Assembly (NCBI GenBank): GCA_041389885.1
Contig: JAWKRB010000010.1
Location: 62,001 to 126,000 of the forward strand
DNA: 64,000 nt
From: JAWKRB01 sp041389885
GTDB taxonomy: Bacteria > Myxococcota_A > Polyangia > Polyangiales > Ga0077539
Direction of reading: 5' to 3'
Below the pieces are notes generated by a model that made no database searches, was not told the origin of the DNA, and saw nothing but the letters and a program-made list of their open reading frames with translations. Below are positions 16,817-25,964 of the stretch, piece after piece (within the stretch, counting starts at the first letter, position 1; every line of letters begins with the position of its first letter). Position numbers and translations under genes: made by a program.

Positions 16817-17127
16817 GGGGGACTCGTGCCACGATTCCGCCGCGCTGCGAAGCGCCCAGCGGGGGTAAGGAGCCTACGACGCGAGGGGGCGGGCCTTGAG
16901 ATGTCGAGGCGACCACTCCTGTGCGATCCTTCGCGCAGGAGTCTCGCGGATGCTTCAGAACCTGCTCGGGTCACATGTCTCTCCCAGCAGCGTCGCATCG
17001 GACTCGTGCGGGTTGAGCGTCGGTCGGGCCGCTGCGGCGGTCGACGGTGACGCTCGCGTCCGCGGCACCCCGAACACCTCATGGAACACCATCTGCAACG
17101 GCCAGCGGGTACCCTGCTGCCGCTGAC
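16817..17127. other. 311-bp divergent intergenic region with a hairpin
   Basis: Contains an inverted repeat at about 16913-16941 (ACTCCTGTGCG / CGCGCAGGAGT, 11-bp stem allowing one G-T pair). The rest is unstructured GC-rich sequence without a credible gene. The hairpin has no T-run and sits about 100 bp upstream of the carboxylesterase start, so an operator or a stray repeat are equally possible. Confidence 0.4.
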
Positions 17128-18336
17128 GTGAACGACGCCCCCGCCCGCCGCTACGACCGCTACCGCGCCGCCCTCGGCGACCGCCCCCTCCCCGCCGTGC
17201 TCGTCGACCTCGCGGCCTTCGACGCCAACGTCGCGACCGCCCTCGCGGGCGTGCGCGGGAGCGCCGCGAGGGTGCGCCTCGGGAGCAAGTCGGTGCGCTG
17301 CGTGGCCCTCCTCAAGCGCGCCGCCGAGGGCCTCGGCGAGCGCTTCGGGGGCATCCTCGGCTATCACCCGCGCGAGGCGAAACACCTTGTCTCCCAAGGC
17401 TTTCGAGACGTGCTCGTGGCCTACCCCTCGCTGCACCCCGCGGACCTCGACGCGCTCTGCGACTGCGCCGAGGCGGGCGCGACGGTCACCGCGATGGTGG
17501 ACGACGTCGCGCAGGTCGAGCGCCTCGCGGCGAGGGCGACGGAGCGGGGCGTGGTGGTCCCCGTGGCGCTCGATGTCGACATGGCGTGGCGGGCGGGGCC
17601 GCTCGTGCTCGGCGTGCGGCGCTCTCCGATCTGCACCGCCGACGCCGCCCTCGCCCTCGCCCTCCGCGTGCGCGACGCGAGGGGCGTGACCCTCCGCGGG
17701 TTCATGGGCTACGAGGCGCAGATCGCGGGCCTCCCCGACCGCGACGCGCGGGGCCGGCCCCTCGGCGCCCACGCGCTCTTGAAGCGCCTCTCTCGGCCCG
17801 CGGTGCGCGCGAGGCGCGAGGCCGTGTACAACACCCTGCGGGACCACGGCTTCGAGCTCGACCTCGTCAACGGCGGGGGCACCGGGTCGCTCCGCTTCAC
17901 CGCGGGCGACCCGTCGATCAACGAGGTGGTCGTGGGCTCGGGGCTCCTGGGCGGGCACCTCTTCGACGGCCTCGACGAGTTCGCGGTGGAGCCCGCGGCG
18001 TGCTTCGCCCTCCAGGCCGCGAGGCGCCCCGCGGACGACATCGTGACCTGCCTCGGCGGGGGCTGGGCGGCGTCGGGCGCGGCGGGCCCCGACCGGCTCC
18101 CGCGCCCCTGGCTCCCCGAGGGCCTCGCCCTGCTCCCCCTCGAGGGCGCGGGCGAGGTGCAGACCCCCGTGCGCGGCGACGCGGCGCGGGGAATTTCCCT
18201 GGGCGATCCGGTCTTCTTTCGCCACGCCAAGGCGGGCGAGCCCATGGACCGCGTCGATCGCGCGCTGCTGATCGAGGGAGACGCGGTGCGCGACGAGGTG
18301 CCCACCTACCGGGGCGACGGCCTCGCCCTCGTGTGA
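17128..18336 (+). CDS. Alanine racemase-type PLP enzyme (D-threonine aldolase/D-serine dehydratase-like)
   Basis: 402 residues from GTG 17128; an upstream frame exists but lacks coding character. The N-terminal TIM barrel shows LPAVLVDLAAFDAN followed by VRLGSKSVRC, where Lys is the likely PLP Schiff-base residue, then LVAYPSL, VPVALDVDMAWRAG, LRGFMGYEAQI and LDLVNGGGTGS (phosphate-binding). The C-terminal 120 residues match the D-serine dehydratase-like barrel (VVGSGLLGGHLFDG, FFRHAKAGEP). Such enzymes act on D-amino acids or D-3-hydroxy amino acids with a divalent metal. Exact substrate cannot be read from sequence. Confidence 0.82.
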   Translation: MNDAPARRYDRYRAALGDRPLPAVLVDLAAFDANVATALAGVRGSAARVRLGSKSVRCVALLKRAAEGLGERFGGILGYHPREAKHLVSQGFRDVLVAYPSLHPADLDALCDCAEAGATVTAMVDDVAQVERLAARATERGVVVPVALDVDMAWRAGPLVLGVRRSPICTADAALALALRVRDARGVTLRGFMGYEAQIAGLPDRDARGRPLGAHALLKRLSRPAVRARREAVYNTLRDHGFELDLVNGGGTGSLRFTAGDPSINEVVVGSGLLGGHLFDGLDEFAVEPAACFALQAARRPADDIVTCLGGGWAASGAAGPDRLPRPWLPEGLALLPLEGAGEVQTPVRGDAARGISLGDPVFFRHAKAGEPMDRVDRALLIEGDAVRDEVPTYRGDGLALV

Positions 18337-18388
18337 CGCGCACGCCGCTTGTGAGGATCACCTCTCACGGGCTATACCCTCGGACCTC

Positions 18389-18796
18389 ATGGCGGTGGTG
18401 CAGAACGACGTCGCGCGAATTGAGGGCCACCTCAAGGAGCTTGGCTGGCCGGTGATCTCGCTCGCGCCGGGCACCTGGCGCTCGAGCTTTCGCGGCCGCG
18501 TGAGCGCGTTTCCGCTGGTGATCCAGGTCGAAGACGGCTGGTGCAAGCTCCGCGTGCTGCCCATCGTGCGGCTCCCCGCCGACGACCTGAAGGCCGACGT
18601 GCTCTACAAGCGCCTGCTCAAGCTCAACGGCGAGATCCTCCTCGCGCGCTTCTCCCTCGACGAAGACGGCGACGTGATCCTCTCGGTGGAGCTCCCGCTC
18701 ACCGACCTCGACGCGAGCGAGATCCGCGACGCCCTCGACGTGCTGTCGGTGTACGCCGAGCGCCACCAGGGCGAGCTCCGGCAGCTCGTGGTGTGA
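18389..18796 (+). CDS. YbjN-domain protein
   Basis: 135 residues covering one YbjN/type III chaperone-like fold: N-terminal helix (VARIEGHLKELGWPV), beta sheet (FPLVIQVEDGWCKLRVLPIV), then LYKRLLKLNGEILLARFSLD, DVILSVELPLTDL and a final amphipathic helix. Such proteins are thought to act as chaperone-like or regulatory factors; no precise role known. Its stop overlaps the GTG of the next lipoprotein gene (GTGA). Confidence 0.8.
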   Translation: MAVVQNDVARIEGHLKELGWPVISLAPGTWRSSFRGRVSAFPLVIQVEDGWCKLRVLPIVRLPADDLKADVLYKRLLKLNGEILLARFSLDEDGDVILSVELPLTDLDASEIRDALDVLSVYAERHQGELRQLVV

Positions 18797-19656
18797 GCGT
18801 GCGGCGCCTCGGCCTCGCGCTCCTCGTGACCCTGGGCTGCGCGGCGGAGTCGCCGTCGTTCAGCTTCAACCGCGACGCCTCGGTGGCCCTCGACGCCGCG
18901 CGCGTCGACGCGGCGCCCGAGGCGGGCGGGCTCGATGTCCCCGCGATCCCCGTCGACACCCCCGAGGCCCTCGACAACGTGCGGGTCTTCGCGCACTCGA
19001 GCGACTCGCTCTACACCCTCAACCCGCGCACGCTGGGCGTCGTGCGGGTGGGTCCGTTCCTGTGGCCCTCCGACGGCAACGACCACCGCATGACCGACAT
19101 CGCGGTGAACGCCGCGGGCGACATTTGGGGGATCACCTTCGGCGCCCTCTACCGCGTCGACCCGATGACCGCGCGCTGCACCTACGTCGCCGACTTCGCG
19201 GGCAGCACGGTGAACGGGCTGAGCTTCATCCCCGCCGACGAGTTCATCGGCGGCACCGAGCAGCTCATCGCCGCCGACCGCTCGGGCATCGTGTACCGCG
19301 TCGACACCGTGACAGGCCGAGCCACGCAGTACGGCTCCTTCGGCAACGGCGTGGGCTCGTCGGGAGACATCGTCTCGGTGGTCAACGCCGGCACCTTCGC
19401 CACCGTGGTCTCGGGGGGCCTGGAGTACCTCGCGCGCATCAACCCCCAGACCGGCGCGGCGACCCTGATCGGACAGACCTTTCAGTCCGAGACCTGGGGG
19501 CTGGGCTACTGGCGCGGCTCGGTCTACGGCTTCACCAGCAGCGGGCTGGTGGTGCTCATCGACATCGAGACGGGCCGCGCGACCCCCGAGCAGCGCACGG
19601 GCCCGCCCTGGTGGGGCGCGGGCGTGACCACCCTCGCGCCCACCGCGCCCCCCTGA
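18793..19656 (+). CDS. Putative lipoprotein with beta-propeller-like repeats
   Basis: 287 residues from GTG 18793, which overlaps the previous stop; GTG 18799 is an alternative. VRRLGLALLVTLGC is a lipobox signal, followed by an Asp/Ala-rich linker (DASVALDAARVDAAPEAG). The mature domain repeats short YxV-x-T/N-P-x-T units (LYTLNPRTLGVVRVG, LYRVDPMTARCTYVA, VYRVDTVTGRATQYG, LARINPQTGAATLIG), typical of a propeller with about six blades. Surface-exposed structural or binding role likely; no family name assigned. Confidence 0.75.
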   Translation: MSVRRLGLALLVTLGCAAESPSFSFNRDASVALDAARVDAAPEAGGLDVPAIPVDTPEALDNVRVFAHSSDSLYTLNPRTLGVVRVGPFLWPSDGNDHRMTDIAVNAAGDIWGITFGALYRVDPMTARCTYVADFAGSTVNGLSFIPADEFIGGTEQLIAADRSGIVYRVDTVTGRATQYGSFGNGVGSSGDIVSVVNAGTFATVVSGGLEYLARINPQTGAATLIGQTFQSETWGLGYWRGSVYGFTSSGLVVLIDIETGRATPEQRTGPPWWGAGVTTLAPTAPP

Positions 19657-19670
19657 AGGCGACGAGCGTG

Positions 19671-20768
19671 TCAGCCGCGGGTTGAACGGCTCGCCCTGCG
19701 GCGTCCCCTCGCGAGCGCGAGGAGCGAGAGCAGCGCGAGAATCCCTCCCCCGCGACCAGGACGCGCGGCGCTGCACCCGCCGCCGTTCATCATGGGCGCG
19801 ACCGCCCCGCCGTCGGCGACGTCTTCTGCGCGAGGCGCGTCGGTCACGACCGCGGGCGCGTCGGTCACGACCGCGGGCGCGTCGGACGCTGACACGGGCA
19901 CGTCGGTGGGCGCGCCGGCGTCTGCACGCGACGGCGCGCAGGTGATCTCGGCTTCGACCTCGTTGCTCAGCAGGGCGAGGTCGGAGCCGGGCACCGTCGC
20001 GCGAAACTGAAAGCGATGGAGGCCAGGCGGAATCGCGAAGGTCTCCGCCGGCGAGGGCGTGCCGCACACGACGTAGGGGAGCTGGTCTGGGCCCGCGAAG
20101 AGGTTGCGACTCGGGACGGTCGCGCCGTCACCCGTACGCACGGAGCCCCTCGGCCGCCCGTCGACCAGGAACTGCACGAGCAGGAGCGAGCTCCACGGCG
20201 CGGCGTCGGACGAGAGGGCCAGAGACGGCGCGCGGCTCGCGACGTCGGCGGTCGTCCCGCAGCTCCCGTCGAAGCTGTCGGGCGGGACCACCATCCGGCC
20301 CTGCTGGAGCGCGCCCATCGACAGCGTGCCGAGCGTTGTCGGGAACGGAACCGCCGGGCCGACGAGAAAGCTCGTCGTCACGGCTCCCTCCATGGCTCCC
20401 GACGCGGCCGAGCAGAACGTGTTGGCGGTGAGGGTGTATCGCGCGCCGACCGCCCACGGCTCCGCCGGGCGAATGAGCTGCACCGACGTGTTCATCGCGA
20501 AGGGCGAGAGCGCGGTCGCGACCTCAGCGGGCATCACGCCCTCGCGCACGAGCCGAAGGTCCGACGCCGTGGGTGCGCGCTCGAGGCGAGCGATCCCCCA
20601 GACGAGCGCGGGGAGGTTCGCGGGGATCATCCTCGTCGTGTCGGGGAGCGACCCAGGCACGAGCACGCTCGGCGGACACGCCTCCTGCGAGCACGCCGAC
20701 GCGTCGCGCCCCCAGAGTCCGCAGAGCGCAGCGGCGATGAGATTCAGCGAAGCGAGTCGTGGAGTCAT
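19671..20768 (-). CDS. Secreted protein with MYXO-CTERM-like sorting tail
   Basis: 365 residues. An N-terminal signal peptide ends near DASACS. The body (residues 30-275) has Ig-like strands with paired cysteines (NTFCSAASG, SFDGSCGTT, YVVCGTP, EAEITC). An Asp/Ala/Val-rich linker with VVTDAPA repeats leads to GGGCSAARPGRGGG, a hydrophobic helix ILALLSLLALA and a basic end RGRRRASR: the Cys-helix-Arg layout of MYXO-CTERM signals that send proteins to the myxobacterial surface. The precursor would be cleaved at the Cys by a myxosortase; a CPBP candidate is at 53957. Divergent from the gene at 20888. Confidence 0.82.
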   Translation of the reverse strand: MTPRLASLNLIAAALCGLWGRDASACSQEACPPSVLVPGSLPDTTRMIPANLPALVWGIARLERAPTASDLRLVREGVMPAEVATALSPFAMNTSVQLIRPAEPWAVGARYTLTANTFCSAASGAMEGAVTTSFLVGPAVPFPTTLGTLSMGALQQGRMVVPPDSFDGSCGTTADVASRAPSLALSSDAAPWSSLLLVQFLVDGRPRGSVRTGDGATVPSRNLFAGPDQLPYVVCGTPSPAETFAIPPGLHRFQFRATVPGSDLALLSNEVEAEITCAPSRADAGAPTDVPVSASDAPAVVTDAPAVVTDAPRAEDVADGGAVAPMMNGGGCSAARPGRGGGILALLSLLALARGRRRASRSTRG

Positions 20769-20887
20769 GATGGTTCCTTGCAGAGCATGAACGATGCCGG
20801 GCCGTGAACTCTACGTTCGACGGGCTCCCATTGTGCCAGGGTGAGACCCACGCGAGCCGGTCGCGCTTGTGGCATGGTCATCGCGGC

Positions 20888-22738
20888 GTGGCGAACGAAC
20901 GAACCCCTCCCCGATGGCGCTCGCGCGCCCCCGCGCAGCGCACCCTCGCGCTCGTCTTCGCGCTGCTGGGCTGCGCAGAATCGCCGCGGCTCACCCTCGG
21001 CGACGGCGGCGCGCGCCTCGACGTCACCCTCGACGGCGCGCTGCGCTGCGGCACCTGCGAAGGGCGCACCTTCACGCCCTGCACGGCCGACGGAGGACCC
21101 GGGACGCCGGTGGTGTGCGAGGTCGAGTGCACCCAGGGGCGGGGCTGCCTCGAGTGCGCGCCGGGGCAGACGATCTGTGTGGGCGACGAGGTGCGGCGCT
21201 GCACCGCCGAGGGCACGCCGGGCGCGGTCATCGAGCGCTGCGACGGCGAGGGCGCGGTGCTCTGCCGCGACGGCGCGTGCGTGTCGGCGTGTCGGCTCGC
21301 GGCCGAGTCGCCCTCGAACGTCGGCTGCGAGTTCTGGGCGGTGGACCTCGATCAGCAGGACGGCTTCGGCGACCCCGCGAGCGCGCCCTGGGGCGTCGCG
21401 CTCTCGAACGTCGGCGCGACCCGCGCGCAGGTCACCATCGAGCTGAACGACGCGCCGCCCGGCGAGCCCGCGCGACCGAGGACCATCGCCGACCTCTCCG
21501 TGGGTCCGGGCGATTTGCGCGCGGTGGTCCTCCCGACCCGCGAGCTCGACTGCGGCGCGCGGCCCAATGACTACGCGTCGCCGGGGACCTGCCTGTCGTC
21601 GAACGCGTTTCGCATTCGATCGACGTCGCCGATCATCGTCTATCAGTACAACGTCTTCGCGAACGCCTACTCGAACGACGCCTCGCTGCTGCTCCCGACG
21701 AGCGCGCTGGGCCGGGTCTACCGGGCGATCGGCTGGCCCGCGGGGCACCCGGTCCCCCTCCTCGGGATCATCGACCGCGCGTACGTCACCGTCGTCGGCG
21801 TGCGCCCCAACACCCGCGTGACGGTGCGTCCGACCTGGCGCATTCGGGGCAACGCGCCCATCGCGGCGACGATGCCCGGCGGCGAGATCGTCGCGACGCT
21901 CGGTCCCTTCGACGTGCTCAACCTCGAGACCGACGACGGGACCTTTCAAGACGACCCCCGCACGATGGCCGACCTGAGCGGCACCTCGATCGTCGCGTCA
22001 GAGCCCGTCTCGGTGTTCTCGGGCGTCGAGACCACCAGCGCGCCGGGAGGGGTCCTCGAGGTCCCGCGGCCGTCGGGAGAGGGGGGCAATTGTTGCCTCG
22101 ATCACCTCGAAGACCAGATGTTCCCTGTCGAGTCGCTGGGCACGCGCTACGTGGTCCCGCGGAGCCCCGTGCGCTCGACCGGGGGCTACCGCGAGCCTGA
22201 CATCCTGCGCTTCGTCGGCGCGGCGGAGCCCGCGACGGTGAGCACCTCGCTCCCCGCGCCCTTCGACTCCTTCACGCTCCAGCCCGGCGAGGTGCGCACC
22301 ACGTGGACGCAGCGCAACGTCGTGGTGACCTCGGACCGGCCCGTGATCGTCGGGCAGATCCTCGTGAGCAACGAGTACGTCGACGGGCCGCACATCGGCG
22401 ACCCCTCGCTCACCGTGCTCCCCCCCGTCGACCAGTTTCGTCAGGACTACGTGGTCCTCACGCCAGGGTCATGGACGCAGAGCTGGGCCGTGCTCGTCGC
22501 GCAGCCCGGCGCGACCGTGAGCATCGACGGCGATGAGCTGCTCACCTGCATCATCGAGCCCGCGGGGACCCTCAACGGCGTCACCTGGGAGTCGCGGCGC
22601 TGCCCGCTCAACGCGGGCGTGCACCGCCTCGGGGGAGACCGCCCCTTCGGCGTGGTGGTGTACGGATACGGCAGCGCCGGGTCGTATGCGTTCGTGGGCG
22701 GCGCCGACGTGCGTCGCATCTACGACCCGCCGGGCTGA
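20888..22738 (+). CDS. IgGFc-binding-domain surface lipoprotein
   Basis: 616 residues from GTG 20888. Signal segment TLALVFALLGCAES has a lipobox. Residues 50-130 are Cys-rich (RCGTCEGRTFTPC, ECTQGRGCLECAPG, GACVSACRL). Residues 145-600 match the IgGFc-binding N-terminal domain: FWAVDLDQQDGFG, AQVTIELNDAPPG, PIIVYQYNVFANAYSNDASL, VVPRSPVRSTGGYREPDIL, RPVIVGQILVSNEY, FVGGADVRRI. Homologues are common among myxobacterial and animal surface proteins; partner unknown. Followed 47 bp later by nadA. Confidence 0.88.
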   Translation: MANERTPPRWRSRAPAQRTLALVFALLGCAESPRLTLGDGGARLDVTLDGALRCGTCEGRTFTPCTADGGPGTPVVCEVECTQGRGCLECAPGQTICVGDEVRRCTAEGTPGAVIERCDGEGAVLCRDGACVSACRLAAESPSNVGCEFWAVDLDQQDGFGDPASAPWGVALSNVGATRAQVTIELNDAPPGEPARPRTIADLSVGPGDLRAVVLPTRELDCGARPNDYASPGTCLSSNAFRIRSTSPIIVYQYNVFANAYSNDASLLLPTSALGRVYRAIGWPAGHPVPLLGIIDRAYVTVVGVRPNTRVTVRPTWRIRGNAPIAATMPGGEIVATLGPFDVLNLETDDGTFQDDPRTMADLSGTSIVASEPVSVFSGVETTSAPGGVLEVPRPSGEGGNCCLDHLEDQMFPVESLGTRYVVPRSPVRSTGGYREPDILRFVGAAEPATVSTSLPAPFDSFTLQPGEVRTTWTQRNVVVTSDRPVIVGQILVSNEYVDGPHIGDPSLTVLPPVDQFRQDYVVLTPGSWTQSWAVLVAQPGATVSIDGDELLTCIIEPAGTLNGVTWESRRCPLNAGVHRLGGDRPFGVVVYGYGSAGSYAFVGGADVRRIYDPPG

Positions 22739-22784
22739 TCGCGCGCTCCACTTCACCCGCGAGGATGTGGCACAACTCCGCGCT

Positions 22785-24251
22785 GTGAGCCGCACCTCAG
22801 ACTTTCCCACGCTCCGTGTGCTCGAAGACCGCTTCGAGGCCGAGGGCGCCTTCGCCCGCTCGCAGGCCGACTACCTGCGCCCCGACCCCGACGCCGTCGC
22901 GACCCTCGACGCGCTCCTCGCGCAGCGCAAGATCGGCGTCGTCGCGCACTACTACATGGACCCGCAGCTCCAGGGCGTGCTCGCCGCGTGCTCCTGGCCG
23001 CACATTCACATCAGCGACTCCCTGGTGATGGCCGACCGCGCGGTCGACTTCGCGCGCGCGGGGTGCGCCGCCGTCGTGGTGCTCGGCGTCGACTTCATGA
23101 GCGAGAACGCCCGCGCCATGCTCGACAAGGCGGGCTTCACGAACGTGCCCGTGTACCGCGCCGCGGCCGAGCCCATCGGCTGCTCCCTCGCCGCCGCGGC
23201 CGACACGCTCACCTACGACGCCTGGCTCGCCCGCGCGGCCAAGACGCCGAAGAGCCTGCACGTGGTCTACATCAACACGAGCCTGCGCACGAAGGCGCGC
23301 GCGCACGCGAAGGTCCCGACGATCACCTGCACGTCGTCGAACGTCGTGCAGACCGTGCTCTCGGCCTTCGCCGCGGTGCCCGACGCGCACGTGTGGTTCG
23401 GCCCCGACACGTACATGGGCGCGAACCTCGGGCGCTTCTTCGACACCCTCGCGACGCTCCCCGACGAGGAGATCCGCGCGCTGCACCCCGCCCACGACCG
23501 CGCGTCGGTGAAGGCGCTGCGGGCGCGCTTCGACTGGTTTCGCCAGGGCAATTGCGTGGTGCACCACATGTTCGGCGCCGAGGTCGTGCGCCGCGTGCGC
23601 GACGAGGAGCCCGACGCCCTCGTGACCGCGCACCTCGAGGTGCCGGGCGAGATGTTCGAGCTCGCCCTCGAGGCCCGCGCTCACGACCGCGGCGCTGTGG
23701 GATCGACCTCTGACATCCTCCGCTTCGTCTCGCGCAAGGTGAAGGAGGCCGTGGCCGCGGGCGACCAGCGCGCGGTGCGCTTCATCCTCGGCACCGAGGC
23801 GGGGATGGTGACGTCCATCGTGCGCGACGTGCAGCGCACGCTCCGCGAGCACGCGGGCTCGGGGGTCGCCGTGGAGGTGGTGTTCCCCGTGGCGAGCGAC
23901 GCCGTGGCCGCGACGCTGGACCCCGGCCTCGTGGTGGTCCCCGGGTCCGCGGGGGGCGAGGGGTGCTCCACCGCGGGGGGCTGCGCGACCTGCCCGTACA
24001 TGAAGATGAACTCCCTCGACGCGCTCACCGACCTCGCGCGGCGCATCGGCGCCGTCGACGACGACGCGCTCGCGGCCTTTCACCCCGCGGTCATCGACGA
24101 GCTCGTCGACGGACGGCGCGCCGCCGACGTCGCCGCCGAGGCCATTCTGCACATGCGCCACTTTCAACAGACGGGCGCGCTCCCCCAGAGCCTCGTCGAC
24201 GACATCATCACCCGACGCGACCGCGCGACCTCCGAAGGCACCCGCGCGTGA
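22785..24251 (+). CDS. nadA: Quinolinate synthase (long form)
   Basis: 488 residues from GTG 22785. NadA condenses iminoaspartate with dihydroxyacetone phosphate to quinolinate in NAD synthesis, using a [4Fe-4S] cluster. Seen: VVAHYYMDPQLQGVLAAC, HISDSLVMADRAV, VLGVDFMSENARAML, ITCTSSNVVQTVLS, WFGPDTYMGANLG, NCVVHHMF, and near the end GCATCPYMKMNSLDAL with the last cluster Cys. The protein is about 130 residues longer than E. coli NadA and of the long type. No nadB or nadC is adjacent. A terminator follows at once. Confidence 0.94.
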   Translation: MSRTSDFPTLRVLEDRFEAEGAFARSQADYLRPDPDAVATLDALLAQRKIGVVAHYYMDPQLQGVLAACSWPHIHISDSLVMADRAVDFARAGCAAVVVLGVDFMSENARAMLDKAGFTNVPVYRAAAEPIGCSLAAAADTLTYDAWLARAAKTPKSLHVVYINTSLRTKARAHAKVPTITCTSSNVVQTVLSAFAAVPDAHVWFGPDTYMGANLGRFFDTLATLPDEEIRALHPAHDRASVKALRARFDWFRQGNCVVHHMFGAEVVRRVRDEEPDALVTAHLEVPGEMFELALEARAHDRGAVGSTSDILRFVSRKVKEAVAAGDQRAVRFILGTEAGMVTSIVRDVQRTLREHAGSGVAVEVVFPVASDAVAATLDPGLVVVPGSAGGEGCSTAGGCATCPYMKMNSLDALTDLARRIGAVDDDALAAFHPAVIDELVDGRRAADVAAEAILHMRHFQQTGALPQSLVDDIITRRDRATSEGTRA

Positions 24252-24281
24252 GCGTGGCGGGGCCACGCAAGGCTTGTTTTT
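24252..24281 (+). terminator. Intrinsic terminator after nadA
   Basis: Perfect 7-bp stem GCGTGGC / GCCACGC with a GGG loop at 24252-24268, followed by AAGGC and a T-rich run TTGTTTTT (24274-24281). Directly behind the nadA stop. Confidence 0.8.
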
Positions 24282-24359
24282 CCTGAATATTCTTCGGTTC
24301 TCTTCGCTCGCTGGCTAAGGTGCCCGGAGCCTCTCGGGTGAGAGGCGAAGGGAGTCGCT

Positions 24360-25964
24360 GTGCGTCCAACTTCAGCACATGGGGTCTTGACCGCCGGAGC
24401 GTTGCTCACGGCCTTGTTGGGCGGTTGCACCGTCGGGCGGAGCGTTCTGGCACCGCTCGACGACGCCGCCGCGGATGTCGGAGCCGCCGACGGCGGCGCG
24501 CTGGACGCCGCCGACGCGGTCGACGTGACGGTGGTTCCCCTCGACACCCCCGACGCGGTCGACATGACGGTGGTTCCCCTCGACACCCCCGACGCGGTCG
24601 ACGTGACGGTGGTGCCCCTCGACACCCCCGACGCGGTCGACATGACGGTGGTTCCCCTCGACACCCCCGATGTCTCGACCGGCACGCGGCGGTGCAGCGA
24701 CTTCATCGCGTGCTCGACGAGCTGCACCGACATCGGCTGCATCCTCGCCTGCGCGACGGGCTTCACCGCGAGCGCGCAGGTGCTCTTCAACAGCCTGTGG
24801 ACCTGCGCGACCGCGAACTGCGCGATGACCCCGACCTTCACCTGCGTCGAGCAGCGGGTCACCTCGGGCGCGTGCGACGCCTTCGTGCAGGCGTGCATGA
24901 ACGACGGCGCCGACGGCGGCGTCGACGCCGGGCCCGCTGACGTGCCGCCCACCTGCGGCGCCGGGCAGAGCGTGTGCTCGGGCGTGTGCGTGAACCTGAT
25001 GACGAATTCAGCGAACTGTGGCTCGTGCGGCAACGGCTGCCCCTCGGGACGCAGCTGCGTGACGGGCGCCTGCGCGTGCCCCCTGGGGCAGTCGTCTTGC
25101 GGCAGCGCCTGCGTGAACCTCTCGAGCAACACCCAGAACTGCGGCTCGTGCGGCAACGCCTGCCCCTCGGGTCAGGTCTGCCGCACGGGGAGCTGCCAGG
25201 CGACCTGCGCGAGCGGCTCGACCCTCTGCGGCACCCAGTGCGTGACCACGGGCGACGACCCCAACAACTGCGGCGGATGCGGAAACGTTTGCCCCTCGGG
25301 GAACATCTGCTCCAGCGGCCAGTGCGTGCCGGTCGTGACCATCGACCAGATCGGCTGCGCCGACGGCACCCGCGAGGCCTTCGTGAACCGCACGAGCTTC
25401 CCGCAGATCGCGGGGTGCTCCGGCGCCTGGTCGTTGCCAGGGATCTTCCCGGCCATCCCGGCGTCGACGATGAGCCAGTGCGCGACCTTGGGCAACAGCT
25501 CGACCACCGCGCCGGCGAACGGCATGGGCTGCGCGTCGTCGAACCTCTGCGCGCGCGGCTGGCACATCTGCAACGGCGGCGAGATTCGCACGCGCACGAT
25601 GAACATGGGCTGCACGGCCACCACCGACTACCCCGCGAGCTCGTTCTTCGCGGCCGCGGTCTCGGGCACCGGCTGCTTCGTGTGCGCGCTGCGCTCGAAC
25701 ACCATGACCGGCTCGGCGTGCACGTCGCTGAACTGCGCGCAGAACTGCCAGGAGAGCGGCGACTTGAACAATGACTTCTTCGGGTGCGGCAGCTACGGCG
25801 CGCCGGTGCAGGCCGGCATCAACTGCGACGGCCTCAACCGGGTGTCGGGCAATGATTGCGTGTCGATCCCTGGCACCTGGAGCTGTGGCGGAATGACCCA
25901 GGAGAGCCGCACGGTCACCAAGACCGGGAACGCCAACGGAGGTGTGCTGTGCTGCCGCGACTGA
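24360..25964 (+). CDS. Cys-rich repeat lipoprotein
   Basis: 534 residues from GTG 24360. Signal LLTALLGGC carries a lipobox. Residues 50-103 are four 13-residue repeats (DAVDVTVVPLDTP) encoded by 39-bp units. Residues 115-180 form a Cys-rich helical piece. Residues 200-320 are three or four myxobacterial Cys-rich units of the type SANCGSCGNGCPSGRSC. The C-terminal 200 residues (ARGWHICNGGEIRTRTM, CQESGDLNNDFFGC) form a separate disulfide-rich domain. Outer-surface role likely. The stop lies 16 bases inside the next gene, an OmpA-family protein. Confidence 0.82.
   Translation: MRPTSAHGVLTAGALLTALLGGCTVGRSVLAPLDDAAADVGAADGGALDAADAVDVTVVPLDTPDAVDMTVVPLDTPDAVDVTVVPLDTPDAVDMTVVPLDTPDVSTGTRRCSDFIACSTSCTDIGCILACATGFTASAQVLFNSLWTCATANCAMTPTFTCVEQRVTSGACDAFVQACMNDGADGGVDAGPADVPPTCGAGQSVCSGVCVNLMTNSANCGSCGNGCPSGRSCVTGACACPLGQSSCGSACVNLSSNTQNCGSCGNACPSGQVCRTGSCQATCASGSTLCGTQCVTTGDDPNNCGGCGNVCPSGNICSSGQCVPVVTIDQIGCADGTREAFVNRTSFPQIAGCSGAWSLPGIFPAIPASTMSQCATLGNSSTTAPANGMGCASSNLCARGWHICNGGEIRTRTMNMGCTATTDYPASSFFAAAVSGTGCFVCALRSNTMTGSACTSLNCAQNCQESGDLNNDFFGCGSYGAPVQAGINCDGLNRVSGNDCVSIPGTWSCGGMTQESRTVTKTGNANGGVLCCRD
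24513..24668 (+). repeat. 39-bp tandem repeat, four copies
   Basis: Four in-frame copies of a 39-bp unit starting GACGCGGTCGACGTGACGGT, differing at only a few bases (alternating GTG/ATG in the fourth-codon region). They encode the Asp/Val/Pro-rich linker just behind the lipoprotein signal. Copy number may vary between strains. Confidence 0.9.

Noticed and set aside
15209..17050. 613-codon open frame on the plus strand
   Set aside because: Antisense shadow of the carboxylesterase with repetitive Gly/Arg/His composition.
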